This document shows positions 12,067 through 23,900 of a stretch of 64,000 nt of DNA, piece after piece. This DNA is from Puffinus mauretanicus. Its lineage: Eukaryota > Chordata > Aves > Procellariiformes > Procellariidae. The DNA lies in assembly GCA_023333565.1 (NCBI GenBank), contig JAJKFH010001022.1, forward strand, positions 186,001-250,000. Direction: 5' to 3'. The notes below the pieces were generated by a model. It was not told the origin of the DNA and did not search any database. It saw nothing but the letters and a program-made list of their open reading frames with translations. The position numbers and the translations under genes were made by a program. The first letter of the stretch is position 1, and every line of letters begins with the position of its first letter.

Positions 12067-15000
12067 TAACTGTCATTTAAGTCACTTTCAAGTATTTGTT
12101 CCATTATCACATCGACATGTCAGGACACAAACAGAAAAACTCTGCAGGCCAGCCAAACACAGTCATTAAGAATAAAAATTCAAGAAAAGGAAACAAAAAT
12201 GCATTTTTGCTTCTTTTTTTTTTCAGGGAAGGAATCTGTTGTAATATATTGGAATTCAGCAGCCACAAAAGAGCAACAGCTTTGTTTCTGCCACGCTGAA
12301 ACACTTCACAACCAACTCCTTACTCACAGCAGAGCTGCAAACACAAGGCCAGCACTGCACTTGATTTTTAGTGGATAGCTATGGTACACCACCAACTATA
12401 CTGTTCAAGGATTGAGGGTTTTCCCAATGCACTAAAATACTCAACTTTTCTCAAAGACTTCAGAAATTAACAACAAAACGGGAGGTGACATATTCAAGGA
12501 CCAGAACCAAAGGGATTCTGCTACAGCCTGTGAGCGTGCCAGCTCACACGAACTCAGTACGAGGGTCTGCACAGAGGGAAGGGGAAGCAGAATCCTCCCC
12601 CTCTATCTCACGGAGCTTGAAAGGAAAGAGGAGCTCTCCCCAGATGCCATGAAAAAATAAATTGGGAATCAGAAGAAGAGTTTTTCATCAACAGAGTAAT
12701 GAAATCTGCTAGTCAGAGGAAAGGGAACAGCAAGACAGCTAACTTAAGATTTAATAAACCTGATTAAGCTTAAAGGTTACCTGATAGTATTACATATATG
12801 CTGCAATTCCAGCTGCTTACCAGTAAAACCGTGAGGTCTCAAAAGGTGTGCACCTACTGGAACACCTGCGTGGGGCCCTTGCAGCTGCATAAAAGCCTCC
12901 ACAAAATTAGGGCAGTCCTGAATGATTCTGTGCTTTGAAAAGGAGAGAGGAGATGACAGAGTAAGCTCTTATCTCGAGTGTCTATGACAATGCTAGTCAT
13001 TTGAGGAAGGTATTCCTATTGGTTTATTTTTGGGACTATCTAAAACCATTTAATTTTTGCAGCTAGCACGTCCATAAAGCAAAGACCTGCAAAGGCAAAG
13101 ATCACTTTCTCTCCGTTTCAGGTCGTGCAGCCGTTACTGTAGGTTCTTCCTCATCAAAACACCGTCTTGGTCACCTGGCTGATTCACGTAGCGAAAAGCA
13201 GAGAACAGGAGAAAAAGCAAACCTGAAAAGATTAGACATAGCCCTAACCCACACAGCTGAGGTGCAAAGCGTCACTACTATAAACCAACTTAAAATAAAC
13301 TTCTCCCAACTGGTAACTGTAATACTGCTTTGCTAAAAGCATTATAGTCCAGTCAAATAAATTTCATTCATAAGAGCTGAGATATATATTGATCAGCAAA
13401 GCTTAAACAGGAATCATCTGAATCCCTGCCAACTAGCGATCACTGCACTTTTAGCACTCCAAGGGAGCCAATTATTACTCATGAGTTCATGATGTTTTCT
13501 TCACCTTCCTGTTGAAGAGGTTATTTAAGACCTCAAATCACTTAACTGGACTGTTTTGTCCTGTTATGAGTCATCTACAAATTCCAAGGCACCATTAGAT
13601 TCTCCTTCAGGAGCTGCAACCAACTCCCCAGATTGCCTCAGCTATAAAACTGTGAGGAAACGGGGTTATAAAAATTACACACATACTCGGACCTCTACCC
13701 CCAGATGTCTTCTAGAATTCATGTGAAAGTGAAAAGATCTCACCCCCTAACGTACACTTACTATTTATAAACCACCCCAAAGCCGCATCATACTCCAGAT
13801 CAAAAATCCTTTTTCTTGTGAACCCAAAGAGAACAAACCAGAATGTTTAACTTCTGTGGAGAAAGAGGAGGGGAAAGGGAGGAAGGTAGCAGCATTTAAT
13901 GCTGCAATTTTTTTTTTATTGTTATTTATTTCTGTTTTACACCAGCAGAACTTTGAACAGTGGCACTTCTTTACGCATTAGCTGCATTTAACTTTCTCAA
14001 AAAAATGAACTAATATGAACTATTTGATGTTTTGGGGTTTGAGGGCAAAGAATTGGTAAGAACACACCTTGCAGAATTTGAATAAATAAATACAGTAATA
14101 ATAATAAAAAATAATAACTAATAAAATTTAATACACAAGCTGTCACTCTCTGTTTAAAAACTTTGCTATTTCTGGTGAACAAAGGTTTACTGTTTAAAAC
14201 TTAACAGTCACAACTGAGTAGCAAGTAAAAACAGGATACAGCACAACTAGAGACTTAAAATAGTGACTATTCTTCAGAGTTCTGCTCTATCACCGGGCAG
14301 AGAGCCAAGCTAAGCTACAATATGAACCAAAGCTGATTTGCACTGCTTTTAAAAACAAACCAGATCCCGTGTCAGTTCTGCAAATGCCACCTTCTTTTCT
14401 GAAAGGGTTTCAAAAGAGAAAGGCATGTATGTTGCTGATAATTCAATATAACGCATCAGAGAGGATTCATACTTGAAGCTCATTGATTATTTGATAGCAA
14501 AAGAATTCTTAGCCTGCCTGATATATTTAAATCTAGCACAACACTCTCAAAATCTATTTATTTTAATGATCATTATTAGCTAACAATGTACTTTTAAAGA
14601 AAATACTCATTCTGAGCAGGCCAACATATCTGTTTGCTGGTTGATGGACACCACTTCAGAGAACAACAGAGAATCAGTGTCCAGGCTAAAAAAATGTTCC
14701 TAAACCATCCCCATTCCTCCTATTGAAATGTCTCAGAAAAGATGAAATAAAAGCAGAGATGCCCTCATTAAGCAAGATAAAAATAGCTTTTATGTTCCAT
14801 TTTTTATTTTTAGCTAAAGAATGAAAATTCGGTTATGTAACCCTACAAGTTTCGTACATTAGGAGACAAGCAGGTCATGTTTGCACTCTTTGGAGTTCAT
14901 CAGCGATCAGGAGAGCACCTAACTGCACCGATAGTAGCCACAAGCACAGCTGGTTCAGTTAAAAACCTATTGGTACAGAATAAATGCACGATTTAGCTGC

Positions 15001-18000
15001 TGCCGAGGCTCACGTTGGTTCCCACACAGAGAAAGCCATTTCATGATGACGTTCAGTCCATGATACCAAGATAACACTTCACCAGTCCCCAAAACCACCA
15101 TGGCCTTTGCAGCATGTTCTTCCCTCCAACAAGTCTTCCCACTGCAGCTCAACCTTAAGCCCTCCTATTACAGCTCAAGAAATTGTTCATAGCTCTTAAG
15201 ATGAGGCATCAGACAACTCTCTAGGTATTAAAAATATCTGCCATTAGAGTCAAAATTCTTCGAATGCAAAAGGCTCGTACAATGTAATCATTTCACTGCA
15301 CAAGAGAAAAATCTAATTACAATGAGAAGGTCAATAAGACATTTGAATCTGAGCAGGCTGGTGGAAACTTGTGCAATATTTAAGGTATTATTTCTGCTCT
15401 TCTCTCACTAATGGAGAAATGCCACGGAGGTGGCGAGGGGTAACAGGGTCTTGCGGAATTGCAACTAAAAGACTGCAACAAGGACAATCCTTGTCCATTG
15501 CGTGTACGGACAGAACAAGGAGAAACCCAGTAACAACACTCCGATAATTGGTGGCTGCTGAATGGATGCCATGACTACAATCTACATAAGACTTCGCAAG
15601 GAAAGCAAAAGGTGAAAAGTCAGTATATGAAACAATCACTGTCTTCCCTTTTGCTACTGAGGGTTTTTCCCCCCCTTAATCCAGCTTATGGATGTCGAAA
15701 CACCACTTAAGGACTCCAGAGAGAGAAAAATCTTCTGCACAGCTTCACATCGCTACAAGATGCTGCTTCTACAACAGGTCTAAAGAGGCACCAATGTACA
15801 GAAAGGCAGGTCACAAATAACTGATATGCTTTCTCGGTTGAGAACTATCACCATCTGTCTGAAAATACATATACTTTGGAAAATCAGCTCAAATTCCCTC
15901 CTCTTCAAGATCTCGGCTGTCCAAGGAAAATAATACTAACATAAATAGTAGTAGTTGGGTATCAAAATTTGTTGAAAATTCATCTAACAGAACTGCAGTC
16001 TTACATTAACACATCTTACTACTACGTAGTGATAAGTAACCATACTAAAAAACACGAGCGCGTAGCCCAGCAGGGATATCACAGAGGGTATTTTCCCAGT
16101 CATCAAGAAAAGTGATAGACCAAGTAGGCAAGAAAGTAAAATACACACTGAGAAAATCTGCCTGTAAAATACAGACTTTTAGACAAGGATCATGAAGTGC
16201 TGTAGAATTATTTCTGAAGCCAAAAGCCAGAATGCATCATTTCATTCTCCTCTACTTCATTATTTAGGACCCACTTTTTGTGGGTGTGTGGTGCTGTTGA
16301 TTTATTGCAAAGGATTGTGCTGGTACAAGGGGAAGAATTTTCAGTTCCCAAGAAATAATTTGCAAAACAGGACTATTATCAACACTCAGTTACAACTTTA
16401 TAATTTATAAAGTACCAATGAGATCATACAAAAACATCCCTGGTTGATAAATACGCGCTTTTGCAATGCTCATTTGGCTCAACAAGTACCAGTGGAGATC
16501 TTGACAGAAATCTTATTCCTGGATATCACTTACACAGCACTAAACATGCTATGCAAACCATTTAAAACAAATCAAAGCAACATTTTAAATATTAACTCCT
16601 ACACACTATCAGATACGCTGATCTTAGCTAATGAGTTAATAAATACTCACAAGTTTGGCTACCACCTCGAGTTTACACCAAAGCCTTTGGGACCGCATTT
16701 GTTTATCGAAATGCAAGTAGTTTAGACCAAAGGAAAAAAAGGGGCAGCAGCACTGAGGTCACAACCGGTCACTGTCACAAAATGAACACTGCTGCAGGCT
16801 TATGTTCACAAAAAATCTGCCAGATTTTGACAGTTTGCTTCTTTTTACCCACTTACTCCAATCCTGTAAGCTACCATATACCCTCGACTACAAAGCAACA
16901 GCTACTCCAGCACATCCACAAAAACACCAGGGTAAAATTCCAGTCATCACAACCAGAAATGTTATTTTAAAAAAGAATAGCTTATGTTCTTTATTTTTTT
17001 AAAATACAGTATTACATTTGCTGAAAAGTGCCCTGAAGTATACTTGAGTTTCAGATCCTACATTAGGTACAAAAATAATGATGCCAGCATGGAACATACC
17101 ATTAGAGACTGATCAATGCTGTCAGGGAGATTGACAAAACCACTATAATGCAGCCCAAGAAAACGGTCCTTTGCAATTAGAGATAGATAATAGAAACCAA
17201 AGACAAATATTTAGCCTTTAAGACATTCTGTTTAAATCCCTACTGATCATTTTTGAGAAGATGTCTACTTTTTGCCAAATTAGTATTTTATTACCACTAC
17301 AATGAAAGCGTCTAGAAATACTTGATAATTTCTTACAGAACAATTTACACATTTAGTCAGAGCAGGAAACTGCCTGGGCTAAAGCTCACCTCAAAGAAAC
17401 TCCAAAGCCCTCGGTTTGATTTAACATGGCCAACCCCTGATGCAATCCACCGCACGGCCATGCCGGAGCTCGCGCTAACACGGCGCTGGGCAGCCACAGG
17501 AGTGAAAGCTTACACGAGCTTAAATGTACACGATGCTGCTGCCTCAGCAAAGAATCAGGGTCTTGGTCTTGATAAGGCACGGTAAATGCTTCACAGCTAA
17601 AATCAATGACAATAAATTGATTGTAAAACTGAAAACAAATGGTTAGTGCTAAAAGTGGTGGTTTGATGAACGGCAGTTTAAAATAAAAGTCTCTTCCAAA
17701 TTAGCACAGGTAATCCAAGACAGTTAGAAAAATAAAAATGCAGTTTACATGATAAAAAAACTAAAATAAAAAGTCATCTGATTGAGAAACCTAACGACAG
17801 TTAAAAATGGTTTTCAACACCATGTCCTTACACAATCAGCTTATGGGCTTTCCAGGGCATAGGGGTTTCCTCCCCTCCTTTGGGGTTTTTTTTTTTGCGC
17901 TGTGTAAAGACCAGCTCTTTTCTGTTTCATCTAACAGGTACTGAAGAAAGTTTGTGGCTAGGCCACGTGGCTACTAAAATAATTCTTCAGTACAACATAT

Positions 18001-21000
18001 TCTTGAAAACTACTTTAACGAATGATTCCTCTTGTACCGTTTTGTGGTTCAATGCTTTACTTACACAGAGAACGCTCGTTTACCTCTGCCCTTCTACTGA
18101 TGCCAGCATATAATTCAGATTAACAGAGCATCAAGTCTTCCTGTTGACTGATGGTTTTGCCATGTCTGTAACTTCTACAGGAGGTTTGTAGCTCCTATAT
18201 TTGCAGCTATAACTCAAAGTCATCAAAACTACATACTTCACTTTGTAAATACAAGACCAAGAAAACCAGTACCCAGACCTAAAACTTTTCAGGATCTTAA
18301 CTACAGGCAAAGCTCACCTCTGCAAGAATGGCTCTGCAGCTGGGTAATTCACTTCAAGGGAAAACCCCAAATCACCCTCAAAGAGCTGGAAGAACTGACT
18401 GTACATAACCTTGAGGACGTATTCTCTTACTAAATGAGTAGCTTCTATAAATGCAAATTACTGCAAATGCTCTCCACTGCTGAAGCTAAAGAAAACTTCG
18501 AAATGCAACACACTGAGCTGAGTTCCGCATGTTCATCCTGTGAATTACAATTAATACACTGAAATATAGTGGTTGTACAATCATAGTTTCACATGCCTAC
18601 AGATCCTTCATAGCTTTGCTACATCACTAAAACAGACGGACTTGGCCACTGCACAGAAAAAGACTTTCAGCACTGAAGCAAGCAGCTGTAACACATGGTA
18701 ATGATGGAGTAATAATAAAAAAAGTCATTGTCTCCTTGAAGAAAAACACAACAAAAACCTGACTGCGTTTACCAGAAGAAACATTACACTGCTAACTGAA
18801 GTATGCGAGTTCTCCAGCATGGCATATCAGAAGCCGACTCACATGTTTACCTTGGACAGCTCAGGCGAATTAAGGAAACAGAGATTCTTTGTGCCCCTGC
18901 GGGTAGCTCACCTCTGCATTTTCACTCCCTGATTTACAATAATTCTTTCAAAGAATTAACGACACTACACCATCATTTCAGCACGTTCAATGCAGTTACT
19001 CGCCCAGCCTGTGTTTGTCAAAAGAACGACGATGCCCACAGCCGGTGGTACAGATGCGGCGATGTGGGGAGAGTGTTTGGCGGTACAGAAACCAACTGAC
19101 TTGGTTCTGTGTCCTGCTTCATCAGAGGAGTTAGAGGAAGATCAGGGATGAAGCCTAAGCGACCTATTTCTTGGCCTGGAAATGTGCAAATATAGGGTCC
19201 AAACCCTGTATTTGGGAAAGTAACGAAGAAGAAAAACACCATCTAGAGCTTGAAAAATTAACATTTCTGTTTGGAGGGAAACTCACGATACTATTAACTT
19301 GAACAAAACTGCTTCCAGCTGAAAGCATTAATCTCCGTGCTTGGAGGGCTCAGTCCTGATTTTGATGCATTTCTTTAATATCTTTCAGACATTCAAAAAT
19401 ACTATTACTTAGCCAGGAATTTCTTTTTTTATCAAATTATTTAATAAAAACATGCTGAAGACATTAGGAAACATTGCAACACTCTATCATCATCATCATC
19501 CGTGTTTCTCATTTTTAAAACCACAGATTAGCATTCCTGATTTAACTAAGCTTTTAAATACTGTTTTGCATACTATCTACATCGAATGATGCTCTGTGAA
19601 TGTACAAAGAGACATTTTGATCTCTTCCGCAGCCAGGAGGAACAAGTAAATGAGTGACTGTCTCATACGTAAGTACAAATTTTGTTACAGGGAGGTGTGT
19701 GCCTCTGTATGTGTTTTACACACACACAAATACAAACTATGGGGGTTTGACTTGATTTTTATCTAATTTCACTTCAGTCAAATGGCCATCTATGGATAGC
19801 TATGCCATTACAATATATTCCACTTGAAAAAAAAAATCTAAACCAGGATGTTTGTATTAAAAATACTCAGGTTTAAAATATAAACACCACCTTTTTACTT
19901 CACATAGTTTTCAAGAACTCGAAAAAGCAATGCAGGCACACACAACTTTTGATAACACCTAAAAACACGCAAGCAAACCCTGTCACGGCACCAAGCATCG
20001 AATTATGTACTTGGGAACACAGAAAATAAGTTTTCTGTCACTGAGGAACACAGGTTATTACTAAAGATCCTCTTTTTGAGAAGTGCTGTGACCAGTAGCT
20101 CACTGAGATACCTTCTACAAGTTGCCCCCCTGCACGGGGGGCTTTGTGTGTAGGTAAAGACTGTGTAAGTAGTGCTGGAAGTTTGCTGAACGTTTCCAAA
20201 CATCACCATTAACCTATTTTTTTCTTCCCTGTTTTCACTCCAGTAACAGCAGCAGCAGCACAGCTCTGCAGGCAGGTGGGGCTGGGAGACAGCACCGGCT
20301 GGCAGGTTTTTGGAGTTAGGGGGTTGGGGGGGGGTGCTTTTTTCAAGGTCCATAAGAGGGAGCTCAAACACAGCTCCAGCTGAAATCCCTCAAAACTTAA
20401 GTGACTTTAACTATATATATTAAAAAACCAACCCTGGAAACCTGAGAACATTTCCAGCTGAACAAGTAAAATGCAGGGACTAGCTATGCCCAAATTTTCC
20501 TTAAAATCTTACATCCTCCAGCATTTGAAGAGCCATACATTGAAGAGCTCAGCACTATCTGTGTTATCCTGTATGTTAATGTTTTGTTAATTACAATTTT
20601 AAAGGGCAGCGACAGCCTTGTATGAGTAAATACATGCAACGCAGCAAGCATTGCTGGGCTGTGTTACAACAGAAATTGAGAGTAGGCCCTGGTAAACAAC
20701 CCATCCTTAAAACCCAGAAATCAGTACGGTTCTAAAATTTCATGCTTCACATAAAAAAAAAAAGGAAAGGAGCAGAACCACAAGCAAAATACAGGAGTCA
20801 ATGTCACACAGAAAAAAAAACCTCCCCCTCTTCTCACCCACTTTGTTACTATGGGACTCGCAGAAATCTCTGGATTATAAACACGAAGGTCCCACTCACA
20901 AGACAATTAAGCAGCTCCAGTGCTTCTATCGGCCACCCACCTCCACGACTCTTCGCAAGATCTGTGTCTCCCAGAAAAGCTAAAATGCATTCTTGAATCT

Positions 21001-22706
21001 GCCAGCTGAAAGACAGGACTTGGTTGCTCCTGAGAATAGGGGAACACTTTTGAAACCAACGCGATTTGTTTTTCAAAGGAATTCTATTTTTCCAACTGAA
21101 TGGTGAGCGCAATAGAGAAAGGAGGAGTGAATATCATGCTCTGTTTTGTCCTGGGCAAGAAAGATGTATCATAACTTAAAAATCTCAGATGGACTGAACA
21201 GCATAAATAGGTGGAAGATTACCAAGTCGGAAAGCAAGCTCAGAAACAGCATGTGTATGCACAAGAAATGGTGGAACAGTAGTTCTCTGCCTCTGCTAGG
21301 ACCAGTAACTAACAATAAAACAGACAAGATGGTAAACATTGCAAAAAGACAATTACTAATAATGAAAAGGCACCAGAAATCTTGGGTTGCTTCCACAAAC
21401 TGAGTAACGCATTTTCAAACTGACAGCAAAGTGTTGGTTGCCAAACGAAAATGAGAGCAAACAGCAAAGTTGTGCTTAACCCCTTTTTGCTTTTATACTG
21501 CATTTTAAACACAGATGAAATCATGGAATTTAGAAGAAAAAGTCTACAAAGGAGACATTTTACTCAGCTATTTGGTCAGTGTTTCCATCACTTCAGTACC
21601 CAGAATCCTCAGGCAACTTATTCGTTTTGGGTCCTTTTCTCAATACCAGGTTCTTGAAAATAGGACGGGTTTCCATCTGTAAAACCTGGGTTAGGAACAC
21701 TCAGATTTGGGAGAAACTGAATTAGGATTCTGATTTATCTTGCGGAAGGTGAATGCTGAACGTAAGAGTTAATTGAAGGACAACCTGTAATTGCAGACTT
21801 CAAGAACTCTCTCAGGAATACCCAGCTCTCCAGTGGCAGCCAAGGACTGACCACCAAAAGGCAAAATCCCGGGGTACCGAGCTACACAATGGCATGACAG
21901 AGGTGCAGGAAACAAGATGACTCCAGCGACTGCAAACATCTCCAAATTGTCCTCACTCTGCTCTCAATTAACTCTAACAGTAACTCTAACAGCATCCTCT
22001 GTGAAACATCAACAAATAGTTTAGCATGAACAAAGCTTCGCCCTCCCACCTTCCCAGGCAGGAGCTGACAGAAGCAGCATGCCTTTCTTTCACATCTGAC
22101 CAGCAGCAGCACCAATTCAAAACAAATATTTACCCTATCCTGACATAGAGGAATAAAAGGAAACATTTTACTGCAAATCCAACTGTATGTTCTCTTGTCC
22201 CCATTCCTGCCAAGGTTCAGCCACAAACAAGATCGTAAATTTTCTTTAAACAGTTAAAAGAAAAACAAAAATGTTGACACAAGCAGGTGAGACAAGAACC
22301 ATAAAGAAAAGCTCTGACATCCCTATATCTAAACCAGAAAAGGCATCTGATGTTTGGAAAGCGCATTCGTTATGCCGGTAATTTCTGCTGATGGGCTTTG
22401 CAGAGACATCAGAAGCCAAGGAGGATTTGGAAGTGCAGCAATTTACACCTACGACAACTGAAGTGTAACAGGAACAACATCAGTGATACCAAGTCCAGCA
22501 GCTCCCGCCGGGTCTCTGCACGCCCGTGGGCGCTCCGTGCCCGCACGGCCCCGCCGCGGGGAAACCGGGGCTTCACCTGCCAGCGGCCTGGGGCAGGAGC
22601 CTGCCCTGCGACCTGATGGAGCAGGGGATGCTCCGCAGGGCCCTGAGGGAAGCGCTCCTTAGGCGGGCGGGTGCAAGGCTGGGGCTCCCCCGCCGCAACC
22701 CGGGCC

Positions 22707-22996
22707 TGTCCCGGGGTGAGGAACCGAGAACCCCCCTCAGACTCGGGTAAAGGAACCAGGATCCGGGTGAAGGAACCAGGATCCCTCCCCTCAGACTCGG
22801 GCCCCTTCCGAGGTGAAGAACCGGGACTCCCGCCTCAGACCCGGGTGAAGGAACCGGGACGCCCCCCTCAGACCGGGGCCTGTCCCGGGGTGAGGAATCG
22901 GGACCTCCCCCTCAGACCCGGGTGAAGGAACCGGGACCCCCCCCTCAGACCGGGGCCTGTCCCGGGGTGAGGAACCGGGACCCCCCTCAGATCCGT
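22707..22996. repeat. GC-rich minisatellite in CRTC1 intron 1
   Basis: About seven degenerate copies of a unit built from GGTGAGGAACCGGGACC, CCCCTCAGAC and CGGGGCCTGTCCCGG. Two unit lengths (about 33 and 44 bp) alternate. The rightmost copies form a higher-order dimer of roughly 77 bp that is nearly identical in two successive copies (about 22845-22990). The array begins about 520 bp inside intron 1 of CRTC1. The open frames through it are a by-product of repetition and GC richness. Confidence 0.85.
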
Positions 22997-23513
22997 CCCA
23001 GGGGAGAGGGAGTCCCCCCGACCCAGAGGAGCCCCCACCCCGCCGGGCCTGCTCCCGCGGAGACGTGAGGGGGCTGCCCCGACCCTGCCCCGGCGCAGAG
23101 CCCCCTCTCCGACGGGGGCACCGGGGACTGCCCCCCGGCCAGGCCCTGCCCCGAGGCCCCGCGGAGCGCACCTGCCCCCGCCGCCCCGGCCCGCCCCGCC
23201 CGGCGGCAGGTGCCGCTCTCCGGAGGATGCCGCGGGCCCCGGGCGGCGCGGGCCGGGCCCGGTGCCGGGGAAAGCGGGGGGGGGCTGCGGGGGCGCGCGG
23301 CCCCCCGCCCCGCGCCGAGGGCACCGCCCGCCCCCGCCAGGGGGCGCTGCCCGCCGCCCCGCCCGCCGCGCGCCGCCGCTGCCCCCGGGCCGAGGGGCAC
23401 CGCGGGGGCGCCGCCCCTCCCCCCCCCGCCCGCCTCCGCCGGGGGCGCGCGCGCCGGGCAGCGGCGGGGGCGCGCGCGCGCGGGCGAGCGGGCGGGCGGC
23501 GGCGCCGGCTCAC

Positions 23514-23639
23514 CCGGTGGGCGCGGGTCAGGCTCAGGTCCTTCATGACCTCCTCGAAGGCCGCCGTCTCCTCCGCCTGCTTCTGGTTGTGCAGCGCGAT
23601 CTTCTCGCTGAATTTCCGCGGGTTGTTCGAGGCCGCCAT
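23514..23639 (-). CDS. CRTC1: CRTC1 exon 1 (start codon to residue 42)
   Basis: The exon encodes 42 residues, [20 protein letters not shown] followed by [22 protein letters not shown], and ends CGG|GTGAGC in phase 0, ready to join exon 2. This is the N-terminal helical CREB-binding domain of CRTC1, a cAMP/calcium-responsive co-activator. It shuttles from cytoplasm to nucleus on dephosphorylation and binds the CREB bZIP as a coiled-coil oligomer. The start methionine is the first of the conserved domain and lies in GGAAGATGGCGGC, a YY1/TISU-type context. HNQKQ and the SNNPRKF opening separate it from the paralogues CRTC2 and CRTC3. The frame stays open on both sides, but that extension is CpG-island sequence without homology. 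The only visible difference from the human exon other than A2/T2 is histidine before the final arginine. Confidence 0.97.
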
Positions 23640-23643
23640 CTTC
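23632..23643 (-). promoter_or_regulatory. CRTC1: TISU / YY1 element at the CRTC1 start codon
   Basis: On the minus strand the 12 bases GAAGATGGCGGC match the TISU consensus SAASATGGCGGC completely, with the ATG being the CRTC1 initiator. TISU elements are known to act both as YY1-dependent promoter elements and as start sites used without scanning on mRNAs with very short leaders. If so, CRTC1 transcription should begin only a few to about 30 bases upstream. Confidence 0.75.
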
Positions 23644-23682
23644 CCCCGTCCGCATCCCCCTCCCCGCGCCGGAGGGGGCGAG

Positions 23683-23900
23683 GCGCATGCGCCAGGCGGA
23701 CCGACCGGGCGGGCGGAGGGGCTGCAGGGCGCCTGCGCGGCGGCGGCGCGGGGCGGGAGGGGGCGGTGAGGGGGCGGAGGGGCGCATGCGCGGGGCCGCC
23801 GGCGGCGCGCGCGGGAGGAGGTGGCCGGCGGCGCGCCTGCGCACCAGAGGGGCTTCCCCCGTCGACGTGCGCGGGGAGGGGGCGCGCGGCGCGCATGCGC
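23683..23900. promoter_or_regulatory. CRTC1: Array of five NRF1-like sites upstream of CRTC1
   Basis: Ten-base sites at 23683, 23729, 23782, 23833 and 23891 read alternately GCGCATGCGC and GCGCCTGCGC. These match the NRF1 core GCGCAYGCGC, the three A-type sites perfectly and the two C-type sites nearly. Start-to-start distances are 46, 53, 51 and 58 bp. The nearest lies about 45 bp upstream of the CRTC1 start codon. Binding is inferred, not shown. Confidence 0.65.

Larger units (their letters stand above)
3498..23513 (-). other. CRTC1: CRTC1 intron 1 (about 20 kb)
   Basis: This intron links two securely identified exons and is phase 0. It is AT-rich and without recognisable coding sequence from 3.5 to 22.4 kb. 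The last kilobase belongs to the CpG island and holds a GC-rich minisatellite. It also contains possible MIR-like repeat relics (about 10.2 and 12.0 kb), a G-rich tract at 20313-20335 and small inverted repeats. Long first introns are usual in CRTC1 and often hold enhancers, but I cannot point to one from sequence alone. The many short open frames show no family resemblance. Confidence 0.9.
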
